From CAYWMY01 sp046352935 (GTDB lineage Bacteria; Pseudomonadota; Gammaproteobacteria; Steroidobacterales; Steroidobacteraceae): 64,000 nt of DNA. A program made the translations under genes and the position numbers. The notes beneath the pieces were generated by a model, which saw only the letters and a list, made by a program, of their open reading frames with translations, searched no databases and was not told where the DNA came from. The stretch is from the NCBI GenBank assembly GCA_046352935.1, contig JAXMGR010000014.1:47265-111264 (forward strand). The letters are read 5' to 3'. Below, piece by piece: positions 42,124 through 50,449 of this stretch; the stretch's first letter is position 1; each line of letters opens with the position of its first letter.

Positions 42124-43392
42124 ATGCGATTCGACACTCTCGAGCAGTGGCTCGACTGGCAGCAGACGCTGCATCCGAAGGCGATCGACCTGTCGCTGGA
42201 CAGGGTGCGCAGCGTCCTGGACCGTCTCTTGCCGGACCGCACCGGAGCTCCCGTCGTCACGGTGGCCGGCACCAACGGCAAGGGTTCCGTCGTCGCCACC
42301 CTCGAGTCGCTGCTGCGCACGGCGGGATACTCGGTCGGGGCCTTCACCTCGCCGCATCTGCTGCGCTACAACGAGCGCGTCCGCATCGATGGTCGCGCCG
42401 TCGAGGACCGCGATCTCGTCGAGAGCTTCACGCGCATCGAGTCGGTGCGTGGCGGGATTTCGCTGACCTATTTCGAGTTCAGCGCTCTCGCAGCGCTGGA
42501 TTGCTTCGCCCGCAGGCACGTGGACGTGCTCGTTCTCGAGGTCGGACTCGGCGGTCGCCTCGACGCGGTCAATGCCGTGGATCCGACGGTCGCGGTCGTG
42601 ACCACCATCGGGCTGGATCACTGCGAGTGGCTGGGGCCGGACGTGGAGAGCATCGCCCGCGAAAAGGCCGGGATCTTCCGCAGCGATCGCGCGGCCGTCT
42701 TCGGCAGTCGACGCATGCCGGAGTCGATCGCCGCCGTGGCAGCTGCCGCCGGTGCGCGGCTCAGGTGCCTCGGAACGGATTTCGACTTCGTCGAGCGCCC
42801 GGACGGCTGGGATTACGTCTCGGCGGGTTCGACGCGCCGCGAACTGCCCCTGCCGACGCTGGCCGGTGTCGTCCAGCTGGAGAACGCGGCCACCGCGCTC
42901 GCGGCCGTCGAGGCACTGGAGCCGCGATTGCTCGTGCCGGATTCGGCCGTGCGCGCGGGTCTCTCCCAGGTCCGGCTGCCGGGCCGCTTCCAGGTCATTC
43001 GAGGACCCGTCGAGTGGATACTCGACGTGGCCCACAATCCGCAGGCCGCAAAGGTCCTGGCGGCGAACCTCGCAGAGCGGCGGCACGCTGGCCGTACGCT
43101 GTTCGTTTGCGGCATCCTCGCGGACAAGGACATCGACGGCATTGCGGGTGAACTGGCCGCGACGCCGGGAGAGTGGATCGCCGTCGGGCTGCCGGGCGAC
43201 CGTTCACCCGGTGCGCGACCGCTGGCGCGGCGCCTGTCTGCGGCGCTGCATGCGCCGGTCGACGCGATCGAAGGCGTCGTGCCCGCCCTCGAGGCTGCGG
43301 CCGGACGCGCGCTTGCCGGTGATCGTGTCGTCGTCTTCGGATCCTTCCTCACGGTCGGGCCGGCGCTCGGCTGGCTCGGTATCGAGGTTTGA
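42124..43392 (+). CDS. folC: Bifunctional folylpolyglutamate/dihydrofolate synthase
   Basis: Mur-ligase-family ATPase that adds glutamate to dihydropteroate and to folates. 422 aa. P-loop VAGTNGKGSVVATLE, metal/ATP segment VLEVGLGGRLDAVNAVDP, and C-terminal ILDVAHNPQAAKVL. ATG 42124 lies 39 bp after accD. Works with glyA, folD and folE2 elsewhere in the window. Confidence 0.96.
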   Translation: MRFDTLEQWLDWQQTLHPKAIDLSLDRVRSVLDRLLPDRTGAPVVTVAGTNGKGSVVATLESLLRTAGYSVGAFTSPHLLRYNERVRIDGRAVEDRDLVESFTRIESVRGGISLTYFEFSALAALDCFARRHVDVLVLEVGLGGRLDAVNAVDPTVAVVTTIGLDHCEWLGPDVESIAREKAGIFRSDRAAVFGSRRMPESIAAVAAAAGARLRCLGTDFDFVERPDGWDYVSAGSTRRELPLPTLAGVVQLENAATALAAVEALEPRLLVPDSAVRAGLSQVRLPGRFQVIRGPVEWILDVAHNPQAAKVLAANLAERRHAGRTLFVCGILADKDIDGIAGELAATPGEWIAVGLPGDRSPGARPLARRLSAALHAPVDAIEGVVPALEAAAGRALAGDRVVVFGSFLTVGPALGWLGIEV

Positions 43393-43399
43393 CACATCC

Positions 43400-44215
43400 A
43401 TGACGGAGATACAGGAACGGCGGCGAACCGCGACGATCGACGATCCCCGGCTTGCGCTGAAGGAACGCCTCACGGGCGCGGTCATCCTGGTGGCGCTGGT
43501 CGTGCTGCTGGTGCCGGCACTGCTGACGGGGCGGCGTCCTGATCCGCCGCCCCGGGATGCGCCGACGGCGAGTCGAAGCTACGAGATCGACATCACGGGT
43601 CCGGTTCGCGCACCGGCCGAGGACCCGGCGCGTCCGCTGCCGGAGCCCGAGTCGACACCTGCACCGGTGGGGGTCGCTGCACCCGTGGCCACCGCCCCGC
43701 CGGTGACCGCGCCGGCGACCGGGGAACAGGCCGTGCGCGTCGCACCGACGGGGCTTCCCCCGTCCGGGGGCGGCGTCGCTCCGGCGGCCGTATCCGGCCT
43801 GCGATCGGCCCCGCCGGCCTCGCGGGTTGCCGCTGCTCCCGCTGTCGTCGCCGGGGTCCATGCGCCGCCAGCACCGGCGGGTGCGCCGGTTCCGGCATCG
43901 GTTCACACGGGTGCCGTTGCGCCCGTGCCGGTCGCGAGCCCGGCCGGGAAGTCCGGTGAGGCGGGTGCCCCGATGGCCAGGCCCACGGCCTGGGCCGTCC
44001 AGCTGGGCGCATTCGCAGGACGTGAGACCGCGGCCCAGCTCGTCGCGACGCTGCGCTCCAGGGGCTTCGCCGCCTTCGTGCTGGAGTACCGCCGGGACGG
44101 CAAGGTCCTCTATCGCGTGCGCGTCGGACCGGAGCAGGACCGCGAACGGGCGGCCGCCATCGCCGAGCGCCTGAACCGCGACGGCTACAAGGCGACGGTC
44201 GCGCCCCATCCCTGA
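43400..44215 (+). CDS. DedD-like SPOR-domain cell-division protein
   Basis: 271 aa. Short cytoplasmic N-terminus, one membrane helix (about 30-52, GAVILVALVVLLVPALL), a long Pro/Ala/Val-rich periplasmic linker (about 55-190), and a C-terminal SPOR domain (about 195-271; WAVQLGAFAGRETAAQLVATL and RVRVGPEQDRERAAAIAERL). SPOR domains bind denuded septal peptidoglycan. Position between folC and cvpA is that of E. coli dedD. The real start is ATG 43400; upstream in-frame codons are inside folC. Confidence 0.9.
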   Translation: MTEIQERRRTATIDDPRLALKERLTGAVILVALVVLLVPALLTGRRPDPPPRDAPTASRSYEIDITGPVRAPAEDPARPLPEPESTPAPVGVAAPVATAPPVTAPATGEQAVRVAPTGLPPSGGGVAPAAVSGLRSAPPASRVAAAPAVVAGVHAPPAPAGAPVPASVHTGAVAPVPVASPAGKSGEAGAPMARPTAWAVQLGAFAGRETAAQLVATLRSRGFAAFVLEYRRDGKVLYRVRVGPEQDRERAAAIAERLNRDGYKATVAPHP

Positions 44216-44269
44216 GAGCGGCGTCCTGATTTGCGTGGGCCGACCCGGCCGGACGGTGTGCGCATCGGC

Positions 44270-44275
44270 TAAACT
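44270..44275 (+). promoter_or_regulatory. Putative -10 box before cvpA
   Basis: TAAACT followed by GCGCGCC in the 92-bp gap between the SPOR gene and cvpA, 32 nt before the ATG. No clear -35. Confidence 0.35.
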
Positions 44276-44307
44276 GCGCGCCGTCCTGGAACCTTCGCGG
44301 AGCGGTG

Positions 44308-44820
44308 ATGGCGGGCGCAGACTATCCGATCGTCGCGATTCTGATCATCTCGGTGCTCGTGGGGTTCGCTCGCGGCTTCATCCGCGAGGCGATCGCGCTC
44401 GCGGCCTGGATCATCGGCGTCTGGGTGGCCTGGAAGTTTCCGCAACTGCTGTTTCCGTATCTCGGCGGAGCGCTCGCCGAACATCCCGCGAAGCTGTGGG
44501 CGGCCCGGACACTGATCGTGGTGACGGCGCTGCTGCTCGGGGCGTTAGTCGGTGCCGTGGTGTCGTGGACCGTGCGTTCCGCCGTCGTCCTCGCGACGGT
44601 CGACCGGATCGTCGGCGTACTCTTCGGCGTCGTGCGCGGCGTCCTGATCGTCGGCGTGCTCGTGGTCGTCGGCCAGGCGCTGCGCCTCGACGGTGAAGGC
44701 TGGTGGAAACGCTCGAAGCTGCTGCCCTATGCCGGACTCGTCGCCGGCTCGCTCGAGGGACTCGGCCGCAAGGCCGGCATCGAGGCGGATGCGGTGGTCC
44801 CGGGCCGGGCGGGGGATTGA
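44308..44820 (+). CDS. cvpA: CvpA family membrane protein
   Basis: 170 aa inner-membrane protein with four predicted helices; VGFARGFIREAIALAAWIIG is the family hallmark. Originally linked to colicin V production, more recently to envelope stress tolerance; molecular function is not established. ATG 44308 has GGAG 5 nt upstream; the GTG three bases earlier is too close to it. The cvpA-purF pairing is conserved. Confidence 0.93.
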   Translation: MAGADYPIVAILIISVLVGFARGFIREAIALAAWIIGVWVAWKFPQLLFPYLGGALAEHPAKLWAARTLIVVTALLLGALVGAVVSWTVRSAVVLATVDRIVGVLFGVVRGVLIVGVLVVVGQALRLDGEGWWKRSKLLPYAGLVAGSLEGLGRKAGIEADAVVPGRAGD

Positions 44821-44823
44821 TCG

Positions 44824-46332
44824 ATGTGTGGCATCGTCGGCGTCGTCGGGACCAGTGCGGTGAACCAGCGCATCTACGACGCGCTGACCGTGCTCCAGCA
44901 CCGGGGTCAGGATGCGGCCGGCATCATGACGCTGCGCGATGGCGAGCTGTGCGTGCGCAAGGAAAACGGGCTGGTCCGCGACGTCTTCCAGCAGCGGCAC
45001 ATGGTGCACCTGCAGGGTAACGCGGGGATCGGTCACGTGCGCTACCCGACCGCGGGCTGCGACACGGCGGACGAGGCCCAGCCCTTCTACGTGAATGCGC
45101 CGTACGGCATCGGGCTCGGCCACAACGGCAACCTCACGAATGCCGCGGAGCTGGCCGACGAACTGACGCGCGTGGAGCGCCGGCACCTGAACACCACCTC
45201 GGACAGCGAGGTGCTCCTCAACGTGTTCGCAAGCGAGCTGTCACGCACCGACTCGGCACGGGCGACGCCCGCCGACCTGATGAATGCGCTCACGACCGTG
45301 TTCCAGCGCTGCCGCGGTGGCTACGCCGTCGTCGCGCTGGTCGTCGGGCACGGCGTGATCGGCTTCCGCGATCCGCACGGAATCCGTCCGCTGGTCCTCG
45401 GGCGGCGCGAGACCGCGCGCGGACCGGAGTGGATGCTGGCCTCCGAGAGTGTCGCACTCGACATGCTGGATTTCCGCCTCGTCCGCGACGTGCTGCCCGG
45501 CGAGGGCATCTTCATCGACCTGCAGGGCAGACTGCACGCCACCCAGTGCGTGGAGCCTCTCGGACACACGCCCTGCATCTTCGAGTACGTGTATTTCGCG
45601 CGGCCCGACTCGATCATCGACAACATCTCGGTCCACAAGGCGCGCATGCGCATGGGCGAGAAGCTCGCGGAGAAGATCCAGCGGCTGCGGCCGACGCACG
45701 ACATCGACGTCGTGATCCCGATCCCCGACACGAGCCGCACCAGCGCCATGCAGCTCGCCTCGTCGCTGGGCGTGAAGTACCGCGAAGGCTTCGTCAAGAA
45801 CCGCTACATCGGGCGTACCTTCATCATGCCCGGGCAGGAGCAGCGGCAGAAGTCGGTGCGCGGCAAGCTCAATGCCATCGACCTGGAATTCCGTGGCCGC
45901 AACGTCCTGCTGGTGGACGACTCCATCGTCCGCGGTACGACCTCGGCGCAGATCATCGAACTCGCACGGGAGGCCGGCGCGCGCAAGGTCTATTTCGCCT
46001 CCGCAGCGCCACCGGTGCGCTTCCCGAACGTCTACGGCATCGACATGCCGGTTGCGTCCGAACTCGTGGCGGCGGGCCGGAGCGAGGACGAGGTCGCGCG
46101 CATCATCGGCGCGGACTGGCTGATCTTCCAGGATCTCACCGATCTGATCGGAGCCTGTCGCCACGACAAGACGCGCATCGAGGAGTTCGACACCTCGTGT
46201 TTCTCGGGCCGGTACGTGACCGGTGACGTGTCGGCCGAGTACCTGCGCCGGCTGGAGGAGCAGCGCTCGGATGCGGCCAGGGAGAGCCGCCGCCGCGATT
46301 CCCAGGAGACGCGACCGGTCCGGGCGGTATGA
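44824..46332 (+). CDS. purF: Amidophosphoribosyltransferase
   Basis: Committed step of purine synthesis: PRPP and glutamine to 5-phosphoribosylamine. 502 aa. After Met removal, Cys2 of MCGIVGVVG is the glutaminase nucleophile; C-terminal PRPP loop VLLVDDSIVRGTTSAQ. GGGGG Shine-Dalgarno before ATG 44824. The stop overlaps the start of a receiver-kinase gene (ATGA, 46329-46332), an unusual downstream partner. Confidence 0.97.
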   Translation: MCGIVGVVGTSAVNQRIYDALTVLQHRGQDAAGIMTLRDGELCVRKENGLVRDVFQQRHMVHLQGNAGIGHVRYPTAGCDTADEAQPFYVNAPYGIGLGHNGNLTNAAELADELTRVERRHLNTTSDSEVLLNVFASELSRTDSARATPADLMNALTTVFQRCRGGYAVVALVVGHGVIGFRDPHGIRPLVLGRRETARGPEWMLASESVALDMLDFRLVRDVLPGEGIFIDLQGRLHATQCVEPLGHTPCIFEYVYFARPDSIIDNISVHKARMRMGEKLAEKIQRLRPTHDIDVVIPIPDTSRTSAMQLASSLGVKYREGFVKNRYIGRTFIMPGQEQRQKSVRGKLNAIDLEFRGRNVLLVDDSIVRGTTSAQIIELAREAGARKVYFASAAPPVRFPNVYGIDMPVASELVAAGRSEDEVARIIGADWLIFQDLTDLIGACRHDKTRIEEFDTSCFSGRYVTGDVSAEYLRRLEEQRSDAARESRRRDSQETRPVRAV

Positions 46333-47585
46333 CGCTGAGAGTCCTGGTCATCGACGACGAGGAGCCCGTACGAAGGCTGATCTCGCAGCACATCGCCGTC
46401 GCCTTCGAGGATCCCGTGGTCGCCGAGTTCGACCCGACGCGTCAGGGGCGTCTGCCCGCGGAGTTCTCGGGTGCGGGCTACGATGCCGTCGTGCTCGATG
46501 ACCTTCCCGGCCGCGAGAGCGGCATCTCGTGGCTCCGGGACTTCTCGGCGCGCCCGGGCTTCCCGCCGGTCATCTATCTCATGCGGGATGCGACGCCAGC
46601 AGCGCAGGAGGCGGCCCTGGAGGCGGGCGCCCACCTCTGCCTGCAGAAGCGCAAGATCGATCATGCGCGGCTCGTCGCCGCGCTGCGCAACGCGAGTGGC
46701 CCCAGGCGGCGCTCCGCGGAGATGGCGACGTCCCCGGATGCGGGCCGGCGCAACGCCCGCTTCGGCGATTTCCAGATTCCCGGGTACCGCTGCCTGCGCC
46801 GGCTCGCCGCAAATCCCGCGGCGTCCGTGTATCTCGCGCACAGTGAACGGACCTCGACCGAGGTCGTGCTCAAGGTGCTGGGCCATCTGTCGGAGGACGA
46901 GGGCTCGCAGATCGTCTTCGACCGCTTCCTGCGCGAGTACGCGATCGCCAGCGCCATCCGCCATCCGAACATCGTGCGCATCTTCGATTTCGGGGTTGCG
47001 GACGACCACGCGTACATCGTCATGGAGTACTTCCCGGCCGGAGACCTGCGAGCACGCATCCGCCAGGGCATACCCGCCCGACAGGCGCTGGCGCATCTGC
47101 GGCAGATGGCCGGCGCCCTCGCCGTGCTGCACGGTTCGGGCGTGCTGCACAGGGATCTCAAGCCGGGCAACGTCATGCTGCGGGAGGATGGCTCGGTGGT
47201 GCTGATCGACTTCGGCCTGTCGCGACTGCTCGAGATCGAAGGCACGATCACGGGCTACGGCGAGATCTTCGGCACGCCCTACTACATGAGCCCCGAACAG
47301 GGACACGGCCGCGCCACCGACGAACGCAGCGACGTCTACAGTCTCGGCATCATCTTCTTCGAGATGCTGACGCAGCGGAAACCTTATGTGGCCGCGACGC
47401 CGATGCAGGTCATCTACAAGCAGGCGAACTCGCCGTTGCCCGAGCTCGACCCAGCGCTCAGCAGGTTCCAGCCGCTGCTCGAGCGCTGCATCGCGAAGGA
47501 TCCGGCCGCCCGCTTCTCGAGCGCCACGGAACTGGAGAGTGCCGTGATCGCCGTCGAGCGTCATGAAGCGGCCATCGGTCACTGA
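46329..47585 (+). CDS. Receiver-Ser/Thr protein kinase fusion
   Basis: 418 aa, soluble. N-terminal receiver-like domain (about 1-120): acidic pair VIDDEE, candidate phospho-acceptor D57 in VVLDDLPG and a conserved-position Lys in LCLQKRKID. The domain is divergent, but D9/D10, D57 and Lys are kept. Hanks-type kinase (about 140-400): Lys in VVLKVLGH, catalytic HRDLKPGN, IDFGLSR and GTPYYMSPEQ all present; the glycine loop (RLAANPAASVY) is degenerate, lacking the GxGxxG pattern. It would join two-component input directly to Ser/Thr phosphorylation. ATG overlaps the purF stop. Target unknown. Confidence 0.9.
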   Translation: MTLRVLVIDDEEPVRRLISQHIAVAFEDPVVAEFDPTRQGRLPAEFSGAGYDAVVLDDLPGRESGISWLRDFSARPGFPPVIYLMRDATPAAQEAALEAGAHLCLQKRKIDHARLVAALRNASGPRRRSAEMATSPDAGRRNARFGDFQIPGYRCLRRLAANPAASVYLAHSERTSTEVVLKVLGHLSEDEGSQIVFDRFLREYAIASAIRHPNIVRIFDFGVADDHAYIVMEYFPAGDLRARIRQGIPARQALAHLRQMAGALAVLHGSGVLHRDLKPGNVMLREDGSVVLIDFGLSRLLEIEGTITGYGEIFGTPYYMSPEQGHGRATDERSDVYSLGIIFFEMLTQRKPYVAATPMQVIYKQANSPLPELDPALSRFQPLLERCIAKDPAARFSSATELESAVIAVERHEAAIGH

Positions 47586-47603
47586 GCGCGGGCCCGCCGC
47601 TCA
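47583..47603. terminator. Palindrome spanning the convergent stop codons of the receiver-kinase and lpxH
   Basis: TGAGCG and CGCTCA flank a self-complementary CGGGCCCG core; the two outer triplets are the stop codons of the convergent genes. No T-tract, so only a weak bidirectional terminator candidate. Confidence 0.35.
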
Positions 47604-48320
47604 CGCAGGCGCGGTGAGATCGTAGCCCCGCGCGTCCCAGCGCAGCACCGTGCCGTGCTCGTGCCAGTCCCCGAGCACGACACGGACGCGTGGCCGACCG
47701 TCCACTTCGTACTCGTGCACCGCCGGCCGATGCGTGTGACCGTGCACGATCAGATCGGCGCCGCTGTCGCGGAAGACGTTCTCGACCGCGCTCTCGCGGA
47801 CGTCCATCAGGCAGGGTGCCGATTCGCGTGTGTGGTGCCGGCTGCCCGCGCGCGCCTCGCCCGCGAGCGCCTGGCGCCGCTCGACGCCGAGCGCGAGAAA
47901 GGAAGCCTGCACCGCATCGTCGCGGACCATCGCACGCAGGCGCTGGTACGGCAGGTCGTCCACGCAGAGCGCGTCGCCGTGGGTCAGCAGCACGCGGCGG
48001 CCGTTGATGTCGGTCAGCACGGGATCGGGCAGCAGCACCGCGCCGCACTCGCGCGTGAAGTCGCCACCGAGCAGGAAATCGCGATTGCCACGCATGAGGA
48101 ACACGGCCGTGCCGTTGGTGGCGAGGTGCCGCAGGCACTGGGCCAGGCGTCGCGCCGTCGGCTGCGGGTCGTCGTCGCCGATCCAGCTCTCGAAGAGGTC
48201 ACCGAGCAGGTACAGCGCATCGGCCTCGCGCACCGGACCCGTCAGGAACTCGAAGCACCGCCGTGCAATCTCCGGCTGTGCCGGATCCAGGTGCAGATCG
48301 GCGGCGAAGTAACGGATCAC
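47601..48320 (-). CDS. lpxH: UDP-2,3-diacylglucosamine diphosphatase
   Basis: Calcineurin-type metallophosphoesterase of lipid A synthesis: cleaves UDP-2,3-diacylglucosamine to lipid X plus UMP at the inner membrane surface. 239 aa. Metal motifs ADLHLD, LGDLFESWIGDDD, MRGNRDFLLG, LTHGD and VHGHTHRPAVH are intact. The ATG overlaps the cyclophilin stop (ATGA, 48317-48320). Presence of lpxH supports a Gram-negative outer membrane with lipid A. Confidence 0.95.
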   Translation of the reverse strand: MIRYFAADLHLDPAQPEIARRCFEFLTGPVREADALYLLGDLFESWIGDDDPQPTARRLAQCLRHLATNGTAVFLMRGNRDFLLGGDFTRECGAVLLPDPVLTDINGRRVLLTHGDALCVDDLPYQRLRAMVRDDAVQASFLALGVERRQALAGEARAGSRHHTRESAPCLMDVRESAVENVFRDSGADLIVHGHTHRPAVHEYEVDGRPRVRVVLGDWHEHGTVLRWDARGYDLTAPA

Positions 48321-48922
48321 TGCGCGGCGGTCGGTGGAGCGCTCGTGCCGGACGGGACAGGCGGTGCCTCGGCGACCAGGGTCACCCGGCGCAGGACGAC
48401 GGGTGTCAGCGGCGTGTCGGCGGGGAAGGGGCCGGCGGCACCGGTCGGCACGTTGGCGATCGCATCGACGATCTCCATGCCTTCGGTCACCTGCCCGAAG
48501 ACCGCGTAGCCCCAGCGGCTCGGCAGCGGATCGAGCGGCACGTTGTCCGCGAGGTTGATGTAGAACTGCGATGCGGCCGAGTGCGGGTCCTCCATGCGCG
48601 CCATCGCGATCGTGCCGCGCCGGTTGCCGAGGCCGTTGCCGGATTCATTGGGGATCGGCGCCTGGATCGGTCGTTCGTGATACTGGGTGTCGTAGCCGCC
48701 GCCCTGCACGACGAAACCGGCGATGACGCGATGGAACACCGTCCCGTCGTAGTGTCCGGAACGGACATAGCGGACGAAATTCGCGACCGAGAGCGGCGCA
48801 CGCGCCGCGTTCAGCTCGACGACGAAGTCGCCGGCGGTGGTTTCGAACCGCACGCGCTGCGTGGTCGGGTCGGCGAGCGTCACCGCGGGCAGCAGCAGCA
48901 GGAAAGCGAGCCAGCGTCTCAT
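48317..48922 (-). CDS. Periplasmic peptidyl-prolyl cis-trans isomerase (cyclophilin)
   Basis: 201 aa. N-terminal signal peptide (MRRWLAFLLLLPAVTLA, cleavage near residue 17) and a cyclophilin fold: HYDGTVFHRVIAGFVVQGGGYD, ASQFYINLADN and YAVFGQVTEGMEIVD. The active-site Arg of FHRVI and Gln of FVVQGG are kept. The export signal indicates a PpiA-type periplasmic enzyme. GAGGAGG Shine-Dalgarno before the ATG. Divergent from gltX by 75 bp. Confidence 0.94.
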   Translation of the reverse strand: MRRWLAFLLLLPAVTLADPTTQRVRFETTAGDFVVELNAARAPLSVANFVRYVRSGHYDGTVFHRVIAGFVVQGGGYDTQYHERPIQAPIPNESGNGLGNRRGTIAMARMEDPHSAASQFYINLADNVPLDPLPSRWGYAVFGQVTEGMEIVDAIANVPTGAAGPFPADTPLTPVVLRRVTLVAEAPPVPSGTSAPPTAAQ

Positions 48923-48985
48923 CGGGCGTCCTCCTCGGGATCGGCGGCGGCGATCTTACCGCAGCGAAACGCCCCGTCGCCGCGT

Positions 48986-48991
48986 TACACT
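48986..48991 (+). promoter_or_regulatory. -10 box placed for a leaderless gltX transcript
   Basis: TACACT followed by 6 nt (GTGTTC) and the gltX ATG at 48998. No Shine-Dalgarno in the gap. Confidence 0.5.
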
Positions 48992-48997
48992 GTGTTC

Positions 48998-50449
48998 ATG
49001 TCTCATCCAGGGCCCGCGGGCCGGTCGCGGCCGGTGACGCGATTCGCGCCGAGTCCCACCGGGCATCTGCACCTCGGCAATGCCCGCACCGCGCTCTTCA
49101 ACTGGCTGCTGGCCCGTGCGGCCGGTGGCCGCTTCGTGCTGCGCATCGAAGACACAGATCGCGAACGCAGCAGGGAGGAATTCGTCGCGAGCCAGATGGA
49201 GGACCTCGCCTGGCTCGGCATCGACTGGGACTCCGGACCCGGCCGCGACGACGCGCGTGGTCCGTGGCGACAGTCGGAGCGCGAGGGCATCTACGCGGAC
49301 CTCTACGAGAGGCTCCTGGAGCAGGGTTGCATCTACCGCTGCTACTGCACGCCTGCGGAACTGGAGGTCGCGCGGCGGGCGCAGCTCGCGGCGGGCCGGC
49401 CGCCGCGCTATGCGGGCACCTGCCGCGATCTGCCCGATTCGCGCCGTCGCGAGCGCGAGGCGCAGGGCATCGCGCCGACCTGGCGTTTCCGGGTGCCGGA
49501 TTCGGGGGGCATCGAGTTCGAGGACCGTGTGCGCGGGCCGCAGCGCTTCGCTGCGTCGGACATCGGTGATTTCGTCGTGCGCCGCGCGGACGGCAGCGCG
49601 GCGTTCTTCTTCAGCAATGCCGTCGACGACGCATTGATGGGTATCGACACCGTTCTGCGCGGTGAAGATCACCTCACGAACACGCCGCGTCAGATCCTGC
49701 TGCTCGACGCCCTGGGCCTGCCGGTGCCCGGGTACGGCCATCTGCCCCTGCTGCTGGGCGGCGACGGGGCGCCGCTGTCCAAGCGTGCCGGTGCCGGGAG
49801 TCTGCGCGACCTGCGTGAGCAGGGCTATCTGCCCGGAGCGGTGCTGAATTACCTGTTCCGCCTCGGCCACAGTGGCGGCGGTGACATGTGGCTCGAGCCC
49901 GGTGCCGCCATGGCGCACGAGTTCCGGGTCGAGCGGCTGGGTGCCGCGCCTGCGCATTTCGACGCGGTGCAGCTGCGGCACTGGCAGCGCGAAGCCGTCA
50001 GGAACCTCGACGCGGAAGCCCTCCGCGGCTGGCTCGCCGCAGCGTTCGGAACGGATCGCACGGCGCCCGAACTCGGACGGGTCGTGGACGTCCTGCGCCA
50101 CAATCTCGTGCTCCCGACGGACGCGTGGACATGGCTGGATGTCATCGCGGGGAATCCCCGCGAGCCGGTGGCCGAGGACGCCGCCTGCCTCGTCGAGGCC
50201 GGCCCCGGTTTCTTCCGCGCGGCACTCGAGGCCTTCGATGCGGCGGGTGCGGACCTCGGTGCGCTCGCTGCCGGGCTGCGCGCCCGCACGGGCCGCAAGG
50301 GCGCGGCGCTGTTCATGCCGCTGCGCATCGCGCTGACCGGGTGCCACGATGGTCCGGAGCTGGCGCCGCTCCTCGCCGCCATTCCGCCGGATCGCGTGCG
50401 GGCCCGCCTGGCCGCGCGCGCCGGTCTCTCCACGACGAACGAGCCATGA
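48998..50449 (+). CDS. gltX: Glutamyl-tRNA synthetase
   Basis: Class I aminoacyl-tRNA synthetase. 483 aa. HIGH-type motif in FAPSPTGHLHLGNARTALFN and KMSKS-type motif LSKRAG; a zinc-like site CYC...C is partly kept (Asp where E. coli has His after the third Cys). Whether it charges only tRNA-Glu or also tRNA-Gln cannot be judged. ATG 48998 is the family start; in-frame codons upstream run antisense through the cyclophilin gene. Overlaps cysS by 4 bp (ATGA). Confidence 0.94.
   Translation: MSHPGPAGRSRPVTRFAPSPTGHLHLGNARTALFNWLLARAAGGRFVLRIEDTDRERSREEFVASQMEDLAWLGIDWDSGPGRDDARGPWRQSEREGIYADLYERLLEQGCIYRCYCTPAELEVARRAQLAAGRPPRYAGTCRDLPDSRRREREAQGIAPTWRFRVPDSGGIEFEDRVRGPQRFAASDIGDFVVRRADGSAAFFFSNAVDDALMGIDTVLRGEDHLTNTPRQILLLDALGLPVPGYGHLPLLLGGDGAPLSKRAGAGSLRDLREQGYLPGAVLNYLFRLGHSGGGDMWLEPGAAMAHEFRVERLGAAPAHFDAVQLRHWQREAVRNLDAEALRGWLAAAFGTDRTAPELGRVVDVLRHNLVLPTDAWTWLDVIAGNPREPVAEDAACLVEAGPGFFRAALEAFDAAGADLGALAAGLRARTGRKGAALFMPLRIALTGCHDGPELAPLLAAIPPDRVRARLAARAGLSTTNEP

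Noticed and set aside
48263..48997. In-frame N-terminal extension of gltX
   Set aside because: It runs antisense through the cyclophilin gene; the family start is at 48998.
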